Origin: Halostagnicola sp. A56
GTDB taxonomy: Archaea > Halobacteriota > Halobacteria > Halobacteriales > Natrialbaceae
Assembly: GCF_000691505.1 (NCBI RefSeq)
Contig: NZ_JMIP02000015.1
Span: forward strand, 1 to 64,000
Length of the DNA stretch: 64,000 nucleotides
Direction of reading: 5' to 3'
Part shown: positions 19,434 to 29,900 of the stretch, in pieces
How the letters are laid out: each line of letters starts with the position of its first letter
Position numbering within the stretch: the stretch's first letter is position 1
Notes under the pieces: model-generated
What the model was told of the DNA's origin: nothing
Databases searched by the model: none
What the model saw: the letters and a program-made list of their open reading frames with translations, nothing else
Program-made: the position numbers and the translations under genes

Positions 19434-19922
19434 TCACTCCGTCAGCGTGACGCCGTCGTCGGCGGCGTTTCGGAGTGCATCCGAGCGCCCGTGGCTTCCG
19501 GGGGCGAGTGCGACCGTCCGAATGCCGGCCGTCCCAGCGTACTCGAGCACCGGTTTGAAGTCCGTATCGCGCGAGGCGATGATGAGGACGTCGACCGGGT
19601 CGCCGGCGACGAACGCGGTCGCGTCGACTGCCAGTTTGACGTCGACGTCGCCGCTGGTGACCACGACCTCGTACCCTCGAGCCTCGGCGGCCTGAATCAA
19701 CCCCGGCGTCGCGTGTTCGTCGAGATAGAGCCGGGTGATCCCGACGCGTCCGTACTCGAGTGCCGCGTCGCGAACGTCGTCGAGGTCGACGTCGAACTCA
19801 TCTCGAAGCACGTTCGGGCCATCGACGAAGAGCCCGACGGTCGGCGGCGATTCGTTCGCAGATTCGGACGCGGGCTCCGACGAAGACTCGAGACGAGACC
19901 GAACGCGGTCGAAGACGGACAT
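19434..19922 (-). CDS. NYN-domain (PIN-like) ribonuclease
   Basis: 162 aa. After a Ser/Glu-rich N-terminal 25 residues, the NYN fold shows GLFVDGPNVLRDEF (first Asp), DVKLAVDATAF and IIASRDTDFKPVLEYA (clustered Asps), matching the LabA/NYN metal-dependent nuclease family. Its RNA substrate is unknown. It stands alone between phoU and gcvT with its own promoter region. The 19277-19433 gap holds only a TATA-like TATATATA run. Confidence 0.82.
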   Translation of the reverse strand: MSVFDRVRSRLESSSEPASESANESPPTVGLFVDGPNVLRDEFDVDLDDVRDAALEYGRVGITRLYLDEHATPGLIQAAEARGYEVVVTSGDVDVKLAVDATAFVAGDPVDVLIIASRDTDFKPVLEYAGTAGIRTVALAPGSHGRSDALRNAADDGVTLTE

Positions 19923-20068
19923 AGATACTGCCCCGTAGTGGGGGTCTCGAAATAGGTGTGACGAAAGGGCCGCCGCCGGTACCGGGTTGGGTTCGTACCG
20001 GCAGCGTGCGGCGATTCGAACGCACGACGACGAAAAGACATTACTATCCCGGGGGTGTCCACACGACT

Positions 20069-21168
20069 ATGCCGCTTCAGACGCCGCCACTGCGTGGGCT
20101 CCACGACGATACTGGAGCGAAGTTCACAGCGTTCGGCGGCTGGGACATGCCGGTCGAGTTCTCCTCGATCCGCGACGAACACGTCGCCGTCCGGACCGAC
20201 GTCGGGAAGTTCGACGTCTCACACATGGGCGAGATTCACGTCACCGGCCCCGATTCGACTCAGCTCCTGCAGCGACTCACCACGAACGACGTGGCGGCGC
20301 TCGATGTCGGCGACGCCCAGTACGCGGCCATCACCGACGCCGAGGGGTCGATCATCGACGATACGGTGATCTACCGGCTGCCCGACGAAGCCGAAACGGC
20401 GACATACCTGTTCGTTCCGAACGCGGGTACCGACGAGGCGATCCACGAACGGTGGATCGCCCACCGCAACGAGTGGGATCTCGAGGCGACCGTGGACAAC
20501 ATGACCGACGAGTACGCGATGTTCGCGGTACAGGGTCCGAACTCGGCCGACCTCGTCGCCGCCGCCGCGGACGAGTCGATCGACGCCCTCTCGCGGTTCG
20601 ATGCGAAAACGGTCACGATCGAGGGCGTCGAGTGCTGGGCAGGTCGAACGGGGTACACCGGCGAAGACGGGTTCGAGTTCGTCGTCCCGTGGAACGACGC
20701 CGAATCAGTGTGGTCGGCCATCGACTGCCAGCCTGCGGGCTGGGTGCACGCGATACGCTCCGAATCGAGGCCGGCTATCTCCTCGCGGGTCAGGAGTTCG
20801 ACCGGGAGTCCAACCCGCGGACGCCCTACGAGGCCGGTATCGGATTCGCCGTCGCACTCGAGACCGACTTCGTCGGCCGTGACGCCCTCGCGCAGGTCAA
20901 CGAAACGGGCGTCGAGGAGACGCTGGTCGGCCTCAAGCTGATGGACCGGGGCGTTCCGAGAAACGGCTACGATATCACGAACACCGACAGCCGCGTCGTC
21001 GGCACGGTCACCAGCGGGACGATGAGCCCGACCCTCGAGTCACCGATCGGACTCGGATACGTTCCGGTCGAGTACGCGGATCCGGGGACGACGCTGCGAG
21101 TGGTGGTTCGCGGACAGTCAAAGAAAGCGCGGGTCGAAACGACACCCTTCATCGAGACAGTACAATGA
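20069..21168 (+). pseudogene. gcvT: Glycine cleavage system T protein (aminomethyltransferase), frameshifted
   Basis: Frame 1 from the ATG at 20069 encodes a normal GcvT start (FGGWDMPVEFSSI, FDVSHMGEI, GYTGEDGFEF) up to WSAIDCQP. The conserved CGLGARDTLRIEAGYL then continues in another frame to 21168. A single-base deletion after 20733 explains the switch; restoring it gives 366 aa, the usual length. GcvT transfers the methylene group from lipoyl-GcvH to tetrahydrofolate. It overlaps gcvH by 4 nt. The frameshift may be a real mutation, a sequencing error or, less likely, programmed, since no slippery run is obvious. Confidence 0.9.
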
Positions 21169-21548
21169 ACTTCGACGTTCCAGCGGACAGACGGTACCAA
21201 GAATCGCACGAGTGGGCACACGAGACCGACGGCGTCGTCCGAGTCGGTATCACCGACTTCGCGCAGGATGAACTCGGCGACGTCGTCTTCGTCGAACTTC
21301 CCGACGAGGGCGACGACGTCAGCCAGAACGAGGAGTTCGGCGTCGTCGAATCGATAAAAGCGGTTTCGGACCTGTACGCGCCCGTCAGCGGCGAGGTGGT
21401 CGCGGTCAACGACGACCTCTTCGACGCGCCGGAACTCGTCAACGACGACCCGTTCGGCGACGGCTGGATGCTCGAGATCGAGCCAACGGACGCGGACGAA
21501 CTCGAGTCGCTGCTCACTGCCGACGACTACGAAGACCAGATCGCGTAA
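21165..21548 (+). CDS. gcvH: Glycine cleavage system H protein
   Basis: 127 aa lipoyl carrier protein that shuttles the aminomethyl group between the P, T and L proteins. The lipoylated lysine sits in [17 protein letters not shown], preceded by the typical [20 protein letters not shown]. It is translationally coupled to gcvT by a 4-nt overlap. gcvPA/gcvPB are not downstream: the next gene is an unrelated exported protein, so the P subunits must be elsewhere. Confidence 0.96.
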   Translation: MNFDVPADRRYQESHEWAHETDGVVRVGITDFAQDELGDVVFVELPDEGDDVSQNEEFGVVESIKAVSDLYAPVSGEVVAVNDDLFDAPELVNDDPFGDGWMLEIEPTDADELESLLTADDYEDQIA

Positions 21549-21683
21549 GCGTCTCCACCGACGCGGGCGACTCGAGAACGGCTACGTTGCTCGGAGCTGG
21601 CGATATCCGTCCGTCACCGACGTGTTATCACGATAGAAAGTAAGGAAAATTTACTTGTACCCCTAGCAACAATCGGGGGTTGT

Positions 21684-23714
21684 ATGCAACAGTGTCCCCG
21701 CCGTACAATCCTTGGTGGCATCGGTGCGACCATGGCTGCTACTCTCGCCGGATCGACGGTCGCCGCGCCGGACGACGACCGCGTCCCGAAGGCATCGACC
21801 ACGACCGAATCCTCGTTCGACGACGTGCTCGCGCCCCTCCCAGCGTCCGTCGCCGAGGACTCGATGGCCGTGGCCGTCACAAACTATGAACGGATGCGCG
21901 AGGCCGACCAGCCGTACGGTCCGACGCCGCCGATCAACACGGCAGAAATGGACGCCGATAACGTGTCGAAAAGCGCCTTCGTCACGTCCTACACCGACGA
22001 GTACTCCCGACCGCTCACGGTTCTGTCCGGTGACATCGAACTGCCGGAATCGACCGACTCGAGCGAAACCGACGCCGGAGTCGAGTACGAGTACTACGAC
22101 GCCGAATCCGACGCCGTCGTCGCGTCGGACGGCGATGTTGTCGTCGCGTCGACAGACAGAGAGACGGTCGAGGCGGCGTTCGACGCGAACGCCGGTAAAG
22201 CGGATCGACTCCTCGAGACCGAGTCGGCGATCGAATCGGGACTCTCCACCTTCCCAGAGAGCGACGCACGGTCCGTTCAGATAAGCGACGAACAACCGAC
22301 TCTGAGCGAGTTCGAAGACGTCGATATCGAGTACACCATCACCGCCCAGACCGTGATCGACGCCGACACGATCGAGATGTCTGTCGGGATCGAACTCGCG
22401 GACGAGTCGGACGCCACCGACGAACTGATCGAAACGCTCGAAAGCCAGTTCGCGTACGCTGCGACGACGGACGAGCCCTCGGCCGAGGTCGACGGATCGT
22501 TCGTCAGCACGACGGTTACGCGCGATCTAGCTGCAGAACGGGCGGTTCGGGAGCACGAGAGTCCCGGCTATCTTCAGGTCGAACGCGACTTCGATATCGA
22601 GGACGACGACCGCCTCGAGATCGAAATCGGCCGCGGCGATCCGACGCCAATCGAGGACCTCACGCTCGAGGTCGACGACGAGCCGTACGATCGAGACATT
22701 TGGGCCGACGGGCACGGCAAACTCGAGGAAGGCGACACGATCGTCATCGAGATGGACGATGTCGAACCGAACCTGTCCGTTTCGCTCACCCACGAACACG
22801 AACTCGGGAGCAGTTCGTCCGGGACGACGATCCTCTCTCATTTCCGGTTCGAGTCGTCTTACGACGTCGATTCCGGCGAACTCACCCTCGAGTACGCAGA
22901 CGAGTTCCCGCTCGACGGCGATCAGGTCTTCGTCGCGGCCTTCGAGGAACGCCGGTTCTACCGATCGAACGAAGAGGCCACCGAACCGCGAACCTCCAGC
23001 CAGCCGTGGGACGGCGAAACCATGGCCGAAGGCGATACTGCGACGATCGAAGACGTCGAGGCCGGCGATACGGTCATCGTCGGCTGGAAGGGAACGGATT
23101 ACGACGACAGCATCTCGCGGCAGCAGGCGAATCCGCCGGGGAGAGCACGCTTCGAGTACCAGTACGACGACGAGACCCTCGAGGCGACACTCGAGTTCGG
23201 CCCGCTTTCGTCCGACCCAGATTCGGAGTCGACAGACGATGTCGAGCGCTCGGCGTCCGAGTACGAACTCCAGATCGACGGTGAGCCAGCAGACACGCAG
23301 TGGACCGACGAGTTCGACACCGTCTCGACGGGTGCAACCATCGAGGTCGACGACGTGGCCGTTGGCTCGGATGTCGAGGCCGTCTGGGCCGAGACGGACG
23401 CCACCATTGGCGGAACGCACGCGCAGCCGTCGATTGACCTCGCCTACGACGACGGGACCGTCGAACACGTCGGTGGAGACGCGCTTCCCGCAGCGGATCT
23501 CGAGGCCGAGATCTGGGCCGAGAACGGATCCTACACGCTCACACTCGGAGACGAGATCGACGGCGACTTCGAAGACGGCGATTCGTTCACCGTCGACGCC
23601 GAGAGCGTGACCGACCGCAGCGGCGACGATGTCGACGAAATCGGCACGGTACATCACGTGTCGGTCCGATACGACGGCGAGTATCGGGTCGGCTACGCGT
23701 TCCCGGAGCGGTAA
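21684..23714 (+). CDS. Tat-exported acidic repeat protein of unknown function
   Basis: 676 aa. The N-terminus has a twin-arginine signal (CPRRTILGGIGATMAATLAG, cleavage after AAP near residue 29). The mature part is a very acidic beta-rich extracellular protein. Residues 300-640 carry at least three similar blocks in which a GDxxTIExDDVxxG stretch alternates with FEYxYDxxTLEATLEFG-like strands. No catalytic motif or C-terminal anchor was seen. I do not recognise the family. It lies alone, with TATA-like sequence near 21645-21655. Confidence 0.65.
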   Translation: MQQCPRRTILGGIGATMAATLAGSTVAAPDDDRVPKASTTTESSFDDVLAPLPASVAEDSMAVAVTNYERMREADQPYGPTPPINTAEMDADNVSKSAFVTSYTDEYSRPLTVLSGDIELPESTDSSETDAGVEYEYYDAESDAVVASDGDVVVASTDRETVEAAFDANAGKADRLLETESAIESGLSTFPESDARSVQISDEQPTLSEFEDVDIEYTITAQTVIDADTIEMSVGIELADESDATDELIETLESQFAYAATTDEPSAEVDGSFVSTTVTRDLAAERAVREHESPGYLQVERDFDIEDDDRLEIEIGRGDPTPIEDLTLEVDDEPYDRDIWADGHGKLEEGDTIVIEMDDVEPNLSVSLTHEHELGSSSSGTTILSHFRFESSYDVDSGELTLEYADEFPLDGDQVFVAAFEERRFYRSNEEATEPRTSSQPWDGETMAEGDTATIEDVEAGDTVIVGWKGTDYDDSISRQQANPPGRARFEYQYDDETLEATLEFGPLSSDPDSESTDDVERSASEYELQIDGEPADTQWTDEFDTVSTGATIEVDDVAVGSDVEAVWAETDATIGGTHAQPSIDLAYDDGTVEHVGGDALPAADLEAEIWAENGSYTLTLGDEIDGDFEDGDSFTVDAESVTDRSGDDVDEIGTVHHVSVRYDGEYRVGYAFPER

Positions 23715-23859
23715 CGCCGCCCCGCCGAGTTCTGTGCTGTTGTGAACGATCGGTCAGGCAGTAGCGAACGGCTGTTCGGGGCAGTGTCGAATGGCGCTCT
23801 GTTTTTGATCGATATCGGTACTCGACAGCCGACCCACCGTTCGAGGCGTCGAAACCGAC

Positions 23860-24606
23860 TCAGTTGGATTCGGGTGGTTCTCCCGTTTCGACTCGGTCGG
23901 AGAGCCACTCCGCGGCCGCTTCGACGGTGTCTTCATCGCTACCTGTAACTCGCAAGCGGCCCAACCGATCCTCGCTCTGGGGGTAACTCCCGACGGAGAC
24001 GTCGAACCGTTCGTCGACCCCCTCGAGAAGCGTTCGAAGCGATCCTTCGGGTGCGGGCGTGAAGACGGTTTTCGAGACGACCTCGCCCGAAAACTCGGCT
24101 TCGACGGTCTCGAACATGGCCTTCATCTCGTCCGGTATCCCGGCGAAGACGTAAACGTTCTCGATCACACAACCCGGCGACCAGCCGTCGTCGATCACGA
24201 TCGGTCTCGCACCCTTCGGAAGCGAGGCCGCGGCGTCGACGTCGAACTCGAGTTCGTACTCCTCGAAGAACTCGGGCCGTTCTTCGCGGAGCGCGCGGCC
24301 CTTCTCGAGGAGTTGCTCTTTGACCGCCGGGACGACGGCGAGGTCGCGCTCCAGTCCGGCCGCGACGGCCTCGAGGGTCACGTCGTCCGGCGTGCCGCCG
24401 AGACCGCCGGTGACGACGACGGCGTCGAAGCGTTCGCTCCACTCGGCGACGACATCTGCGATGAGGCTTCGATCGTCGGGAATCGTCAGGATTCGACGAA
24501 CCGCTCCGCCGCGATCGGTGATCTTCTCGGCGAGCCACGATGCGTTGGTGTTGGTCGTTCGGCCCGCGAGCAGTTCGTCACCGATCGTGAGAATCGCGAC
24601 CTGCAT
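23860..24606 (-). CDS. CinA-like molybdopterin-binding domain protein (competence/damage-inducible protein A)
   Basis: 248 aa from the ATG at 24606 (MQVAILTIGDELLAGRTTNTN). It shows the MoaB/Mog fold motifs GDELLAGRTTNTNASWLA and VVTGGLGGTPDDVT. The C-terminal nicotinamide-deamidase domain of bacterial CinA is absent, as in archaeal relatives, where an ADP-ribose pyrophosphatase or related nucleotide activity is discussed. It is divergent from the HTTM gene. The two share a 115-bp promoter region. Confidence 0.85.
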   Translation of the reverse strand: MQVAILTIGDELLAGRTTNTNASWLAEKITDRGGAVRRILTIPDDRSLIADVVAEWSERFDAVVVTGGLGGTPDDVTLEAVAAGLERDLAVVPAVKEQLLEKGRALREERPEFFEEYELEFDVDAAASLPKGARPIVIDDGWSPGCVIENVYVFAGIPDEMKAMFETVEAEFSGEVVSKTVFTPAPEGSLRTLLEGVDERFDVSVGSYPQSEDRLGRLRVTGSDEDTVEAAAEWLSDRVETGEPPESN

Positions 24607-24721
24607 ACTGCGGTGTTCTCGTCGTCGACGGTTATATCTCGCGCTGGCGCACCCAGCCGATAGAGAGGGGAAAACACTTATAGAGCGGCTCACAACCGCG
24701 TAAGCGAGTATACTCTATCGT

Positions 24722-26299
24722 ATGGTCGCCGATCGATCACCACCGTCGGACTCGAGTGATGTCGACACCGGGCCCGGTTCGGTGAGTCGATCGACGACCC
24801 CGGCGGTTCGGTCCTGGATTTCGGCGGTCCGGTCGGTGATACGGTCACGGCTTGGAATCGATCCCCGGGCCCTCGCCGCGTTTCGAATCGCAGTTGGACT
24901 CGTTGTTCTCGGAGACCTGCTCTTGCTTCGCGTTCCTGGGCTCGTCGCGTTCTACACCGACGCGGGGGTGTTCCCCCGGTCGGCGCTCGCGGAGACCTAC
25001 CCGACGTTCGCATCCGTTTCCGTCCACGCGCTGTCGGGATCGCCGTGGGCGCAGGGGTTCCTCTTCGCGATCGCCGCCGTCGCCGCGGTCTGTCTGTGTC
25101 TCGGCTATCGGACCCGCCTCGCAACCCTCGTCTCGGTCGCGTTGCTCACCTCGCTCCAGCTCAGGAACCCACACGTCCTCAACGGCGGCGATACGATTCT
25201 CACGTCGTTACTGTTTCTGGGACTGTTCCTCCCGCTGGATGCTCGATGGTCTCTCGACGCGCGGTGCCGGTCTCGAGACCTGGGAAGATGCTCGTGGACG
25301 GACACAGACGGCGCTCGAGTCGTGTCCGTTGCGACGGCGACGACGCTGCTCCACCTCGTTTTCATCTACGCGACGAACGCGGTGTTGAAGTTCCGGAGCG
25401 AACCCTGGATGGAGGGCGTCGCTGTCGAGCGAATCTTCCACCTCGAGCAGTTTCTGGCGTTTCTGGGGCCGTTTCTAGCAGAGATTCCGCTCGTTCTCAC
25501 GGCGGTCAATTGGGCCTGGATCGGAACGCTCTCGGCCGCGCCGCTCCTGATCGTCCTCACCGGTCGGGGCAGAACCGTGGTCGCCGCCGCCTTCGTCTGC
25601 AGCCACCTCGGCATGGCGGCAACGATGGAGATTGGGGTGTTCCCGTTCGTCATGGTGAGCGGGCTGTTGTTGTTCTTCCCCCCGCACGTCTGGGACCGCG
25701 TCGAACGCAGTCGGACGCGAGCGTTCCTCGACGGTCTCGAGTCGCAGATCCGACACGACGGTCCGCATCGACTGACGACGCTCCTCCCGTCGATTCCCTC
25801 GGCGACCATTCCGGTCGCGCTCCGACGAGTCGGTCGTGTCGGCATCGTGGTGGTCCTCGGTACCCTTCTGCTTACGTCGGTGTTCTGGCAGACGGTCCAG
25901 GCCGGGTTCGTCGACTCACCGGCCCCGGAGCTGACCGCGGAGATTGACGATGTCGGCTGGGTGTTCTTCGCACCGAATCCGCCGGACGCGTCGAAGGGCT
26001 ACATCGTCGAGGCCGAACTCGAGACCGGCGACCGGATCGATCTGGCGACGGGCGAGTCTGCCACGCTGGACCGGCCGCCGGATCCGATCGACACCTATCC
26101 CAGCACCCTCTGGAAACGATTCGGAGGGAACATCCGCTCCGCCGAGCCGAGCCAGTTAGAACCCAGCGTGGAGTACATCTGTGATCGATCGGCCTATCGG
26201 ATCGAGACAGTGACGATTTACAGCCTCGAGCAACCGGTCGGCCCGGACGGCCCAACCGGTGAGCCCGTCGTCGACGAACGGATCTCGAGGACGTGTTGA
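24722..26299 (+). CDS. HTTM-domain integral membrane protein (vitamin-K-dependent gamma-carboxylase-like)
   Basis: 525 aa with many hydrophobic helices. DPRALAAFRIAVGLVVLGDL opens the domain, followed by FYTDAGVFPRSALAE and SLQLRNPHVLNGGDTIL, characteristic of the HTTM family related to the membrane part of vitamin-K gamma-carboxylase. The C-terminal 110 residues after a last helix are a soluble outward domain (DDVGWVFFAPNPPDASKGYI). The reaction and substrate are unknown in archaea. Divergent from the CinA-like gene. Confidence 0.78.
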   Translation: MVADRSPPSDSSDVDTGPGSVSRSTTPAVRSWISAVRSVIRSRLGIDPRALAAFRIAVGLVVLGDLLLLRVPGLVAFYTDAGVFPRSALAETYPTFASVSVHALSGSPWAQGFLFAIAAVAAVCLCLGYRTRLATLVSVALLTSLQLRNPHVLNGGDTILTSLLFLGLFLPLDARWSLDARCRSRDLGRCSWTDTDGARVVSVATATTLLHLVFIYATNAVLKFRSEPWMEGVAVERIFHLEQFLAFLGPFLAEIPLVLTAVNWAWIGTLSAAPLLIVLTGRGRTVVAAAFVCSHLGMAATMEIGVFPFVMVSGLLLFFPPHVWDRVERSRTRAFLDGLESQIRHDGPHRLTTLLPSIPSATIPVALRRVGRVGIVVVLGTLLLTSVFWQTVQAGFVDSPAPELTAEIDDVGWVFFAPNPPDASKGYIVEAELETGDRIDLATGESATLDRPPDPIDTYPSTLWKRFGGNIRSAEPSQLEPSVEYICDRSAYRIETVTIYSLEQPVGPDGPTGEPVVDERISRTC

Positions 26300-26384
26300 G
26301 GCAGGCGCTTCGACTCGAGCCGGCAGGAGCCGAGAGCGGCGGTATGAGAACTCCCCGAAATGATTACTCTGTCGAGACAGTTAT

Positions 26385-26597
26385 ATGAGAGTCTTCCCGC
26401 TCGAGCGAACGGAACTACAGTACCTTCGGGTTCTGTTCGTCGTACCCGTCTTCGTGGGCACCGCGGGAAGGGCGCTTTCCGGTGGCTCGCTCCTGGAATC
26501 GGTCGTTGGAGGCGGTGTTATCGGTGGGTTCGCCGTCCTTCCGTTGGCGCTCATCTACTTCGTGTATTTGCTTGGAATGCCCCGCCTGGTGTCGTAA
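26385..26597 (+). CDS. Small membrane protein (70 aa)
   Basis: 70 aa with two predicted transmembrane segments (LQYLRVLFVVPVFVGTAGRA and FAVLPLALIYFVYLLGM) joined by a Gly-rich hairpin. Unrecognised. It follows the HTTM gene by 85 nt on the same strand and is followed by the palindromic repeats. Confidence 0.5.
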   Translation: MRVFPLERTELQYLRVLFVVPVFVGTAGRALSGGSLLESVVGGGVIGGFAVLPLALIYFVYLLGMPRLVS

Positions 26598-26643
26598 CTC
26601 GCTCTTTCGGGGTTTCTGGTCACGAGTTTGTTCGCGACAGAAG

Positions 26644-26724
26644 TGCGTTGGCTGGGATTTGAACCACGCCGAGACGATCATCTCGCTTCGCTCGGTGCTG
26701 CGACTCGTCTGATTCAAACCCAGA
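26644..26724. repeat. Palindromic T-arm-mimic repeat, unit 1
   Basis: Begins TGCGTTGGCTGGGATTTGAAC and ends with GATTCAAACCCAG at 26711-26723. The outer arms are complementary, and the inner segment folds around GCTTCGCTC. On the minus strand the first arm reads like a tRNA T-loop plus acceptor 3' strand (GGTTCAAATCC ... CCAACGCA), but no complete cloverleaf exists. The next 37 bases contain a separate ATTTCTCC...GGAGAAAT hairpin (8-bp arms). Confidence 0.65.
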
Positions 26725-26760
26725 TAGATATTTCTCCTCACGCGATTGTTCGGAGAAATA

Positions 26761-26836
26761 TGCGTTGGCTGGGATTTGAACTACTCCTGAGAACCTGCTC
26801 GCAAGCTCGCAGAACCTCAGTATAATTCAAATCCAG
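26761..26836. repeat. Palindromic T-arm-mimic repeat, unit 2
   Basis: The first 21 bases are identical to unit 1. The end reads ATTCAAATCCAG near 26824-26835. The interior forms a clean hairpin with CTGAG/CTCAG and CTGC/GCAG pairs separated by symmetrical AAC segments (26787-26820). The two units have different interiors but the same outer arms, so it is the arms that are conserved. Confidence 0.65.
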
Positions 26837-26940
26837 TGATATTACCAGTTGCGGCTTTATGATGGATAAGAAATACGGTCCAGCAAGAAAATGGTAGAGC
26901 AATATGACTGGTAACCAGCTGTCTCTCACTCTTTTAATCT

Positions 26941-29900
26941 ATGACTGAGGAATCCGAGGAGATTCAGCTCACAGAGGAACAGGAGGACGCGCTCGTCCAA
27001 GGCCGGAACGTCGCGATTACTGCCGGCGCCGGGACGGGGAAGACGACGACGCTCACCGAGCGGTACGTGGCGATACTGGCCGAGAACCCGTCGCTCACGC
27101 CGGAGAACATCGTCACGATCACCTTCACGCGAAAGGCTGCTGCCGAACTGACCGAGCGCGTTCGGGAGGAAGTGTACGATCGGCTCGAAGCTGTCGACTC
27201 ACCAGAGGCCTACCACCGTTGGCGAAACGTCCTCGACGATCTGGAGGACGGCTACGTCCACACTATTCACGCGTTCTGTACGCGGCTCTTGCGAGAACGG
27301 GCCGTCGAAGCTTCGGTTCCGCTCGGCTTCGACGTGCTCGACGAAGACGGCGCCGCGACACTCCAACGTGAAGTAGTGACAGAGTTCCTCGAACGCAACC
27401 AGGACGATGAGGATGTGGAGCTCCTTGCTCAGCTCTGGGGCCGTGACCAGCTGGTCGATGTACTCACTGGACTACTCGATGAGCGCCCACAGAGCGAGGC
27501 GGTCCTCGAGGAGTGGCGTGATGCGGAGGTCGACGAATACGTCGATATCTGCTGGGAGGTCGTTTGTGATCTCGACGTCGCCGACGCCCGACAGACGCTG
27601 TATGCGAACGGACTCCTTGAGCAGCTACGCACGGTCGCGAACCGCGTCGATCGCGAGGGCGCTATCGCCGACGAGGACGGTCTTCGGGCCTACCGGACCT
27701 TCACCGAGGTCGCGACGACATTCCCTGCCAACCCCGAGGAAAGCGATCCCCGCGACTGTCAGCGGGCAATCCTCGAGCTCTACGAGGCCTGTGAGAAGAA
27801 GAACGGCGGCCTGTACAGCAGTTCGGGGTATGTCGTCGGTGACCGGGACGATTGGGGTGAGTACGGTGACGTCTACGACGACCTGAAAGACGCCATCGAC
27901 ACGGTCATCGATGCCGTCGAACCGCACGCGGATGCGGTCGAGACGACGCCGGGGGAACTGGAAGAGAATAGCGCTCACTACGCGCTGGCTCTGATGCGGG
28001 TCTTCGACGACGTCCTCGATACCTACACCGACGAGAAGGACCGTCGGGATACACTCGACTTTCCCGACGTGATCGAGACGACGCTCGAGTTCTTGCGAGC
28101 TAACGATGCCGTCACGGAGCGGCTTCAAGACCAGTTTGCGGCCGTGATGGTCGACGAGTTCCAGGACACGGACCCGCGCCAGTGGGAGTTAGTCAAGCTC
28201 CTCACGGGCGTCGACGAGCAGACGGCGTCGAACGTCTTTCTGGTCGGCGACGAGAAACAGAGCATCTACGGATTCCGTGGGGCCGACGTGACGACGTTCG
28301 GGGCGGCGAGAGCGGAACTCCAGGCCGTCAACGAAGCCCGTGGGGTCGACGATGTACTCGACAGTGATGCCGAGAGTCCGACGGCACTCGAACTCTCTGG
28401 GAACTTCCGGACGCTGGATGAGCCGCTGTCGTTCCTGAACGAGCTCTTCGAGTACCTATTCCAAGCAGAAGGTGGCGATCACGAACCCTACGAAGCGCCA
28501 CCACAGGAGTTGACCACGCAACGCGACCGTGTCGAGGACATCGATGAACTGACCGGGAGTGTCGAGTATCTCGCTGTCCCCGAAGACGCCAATACGGCAG
28601 CAGAGCTCTTCGGCAACGACCATCCGGTCGCCAAAGGTGCGCTCGATCACACCATCGAGGCCGAGGCGAAAGCGCTCGCTGCTCGACTGACCCTCCTGTT
28701 CGACGATCCGCCGCAAGTCCAAGACCCCGATACAGGTGTCCATCGTGACGCTACTCCCGACGACACGGCAATCCTCCTCCGCCGGCGAACCCATCTGGAT
28801 CGGTATCAGCGGGCCCTCGAGGAGTACGATATTCCCTACACCGTCGTCGGTGGCGTCGGGTTCTACGATACACCCGAGGTTCAGGCGCTTACGAACCTGC
28901 TTCGGATACTCGGTGATCCACAGGACGATGTCTCCCTCTATGGGGTGCTTCGGTCGCCGCTGTTCGGATTCGCGGATGATCGTCTCGCACCGGCTGTCGC
29001 AGAAGCTGATTCAGTATGGGACGCGCTCGCCGAGACGGACGATCCACAGCTCGCGGACGCATTCGACCTCCTCACAACGTGGCGGACCCTCAGCGGCTGT
29101 GCGATGTCGTCCGAAGATAGAGTCCTCCCGTGGAACCGCCTGCTGTCTCAGGTGATCGACGACACGGGGTATCTGGCAAGTGTGAGTGCTGATGAACGCG
29201 GTCGACAGGCCGTCGCGAACGTCGAGAAGTTCCGCGACCAGGTCCGTACCTGGAGCGAGAACGGTGTTCACACCGCTGCCGGGTTGCTCCACCGGATCGA
29301 CCGCCAAGCCGAGATTGACCCTCGTGAGGGGGAGGCAGATATTCCGGGTGACGCCGAGGGCGTCCGGATTATGACGATCCATTCTGCGAAGGGACTCGAG
29401 TTCCCGATCGTCACCGTCCCCGATCTCGGGAGTGACCTCAACTTTGGTCGCTCCGTCGACGACCATGGCTACGTTCGACTCGTGGACGGAACTGGTGATG
29501 CGCCGCCGGTGCCGGCGGTCGGCGGGCCGAATCCGGGCGATGCGTTCTCGATAGAGAAGACGGCCACCCACGAGTACGCCGACCGACAGTCGCGTCCTCA
29601 GGAGCGTGCGGAATCGAAACGGCTCCTCTACGTTGCGTGTACACGAACGCGAGATCACCTCCTTCTCTGCGGCACGCACGAGATGGACATCGACGAGTCC
29701 GGTACAGTCGAACTCGGCGACCCTTCAGCCTTCGACGACGCAGACCGGTGGCGTGACTGGCTACAGCCAGCCCTCCTCGACGGAGCCCTCGTCACCGAGG
29801 CGGTTCGAGATGGACAGGCCCGTGGCGAGATGGATGAGGCTAGCTATACCGTTCGCAAGCCGCCGCGCCCAGTAGACTGGCACACCGACGACGACGCTGT

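Noticed and set aside
20715..20740. Programmed ribosomal frameshifting in gcvT
   Set aside because: No slippery heptamer or downstream pseudoknot is evident, and GcvT is not known to use recoding; mutation or sequencing error is simpler.
26644..26836. Minus-strand tRNA genes suggested by GGTTCAAATCC T-loop sequences
   Set aside because: No D-arm, anticodon arm or 5' acceptor partner at a suitable distance; the arms pair with each other instead.
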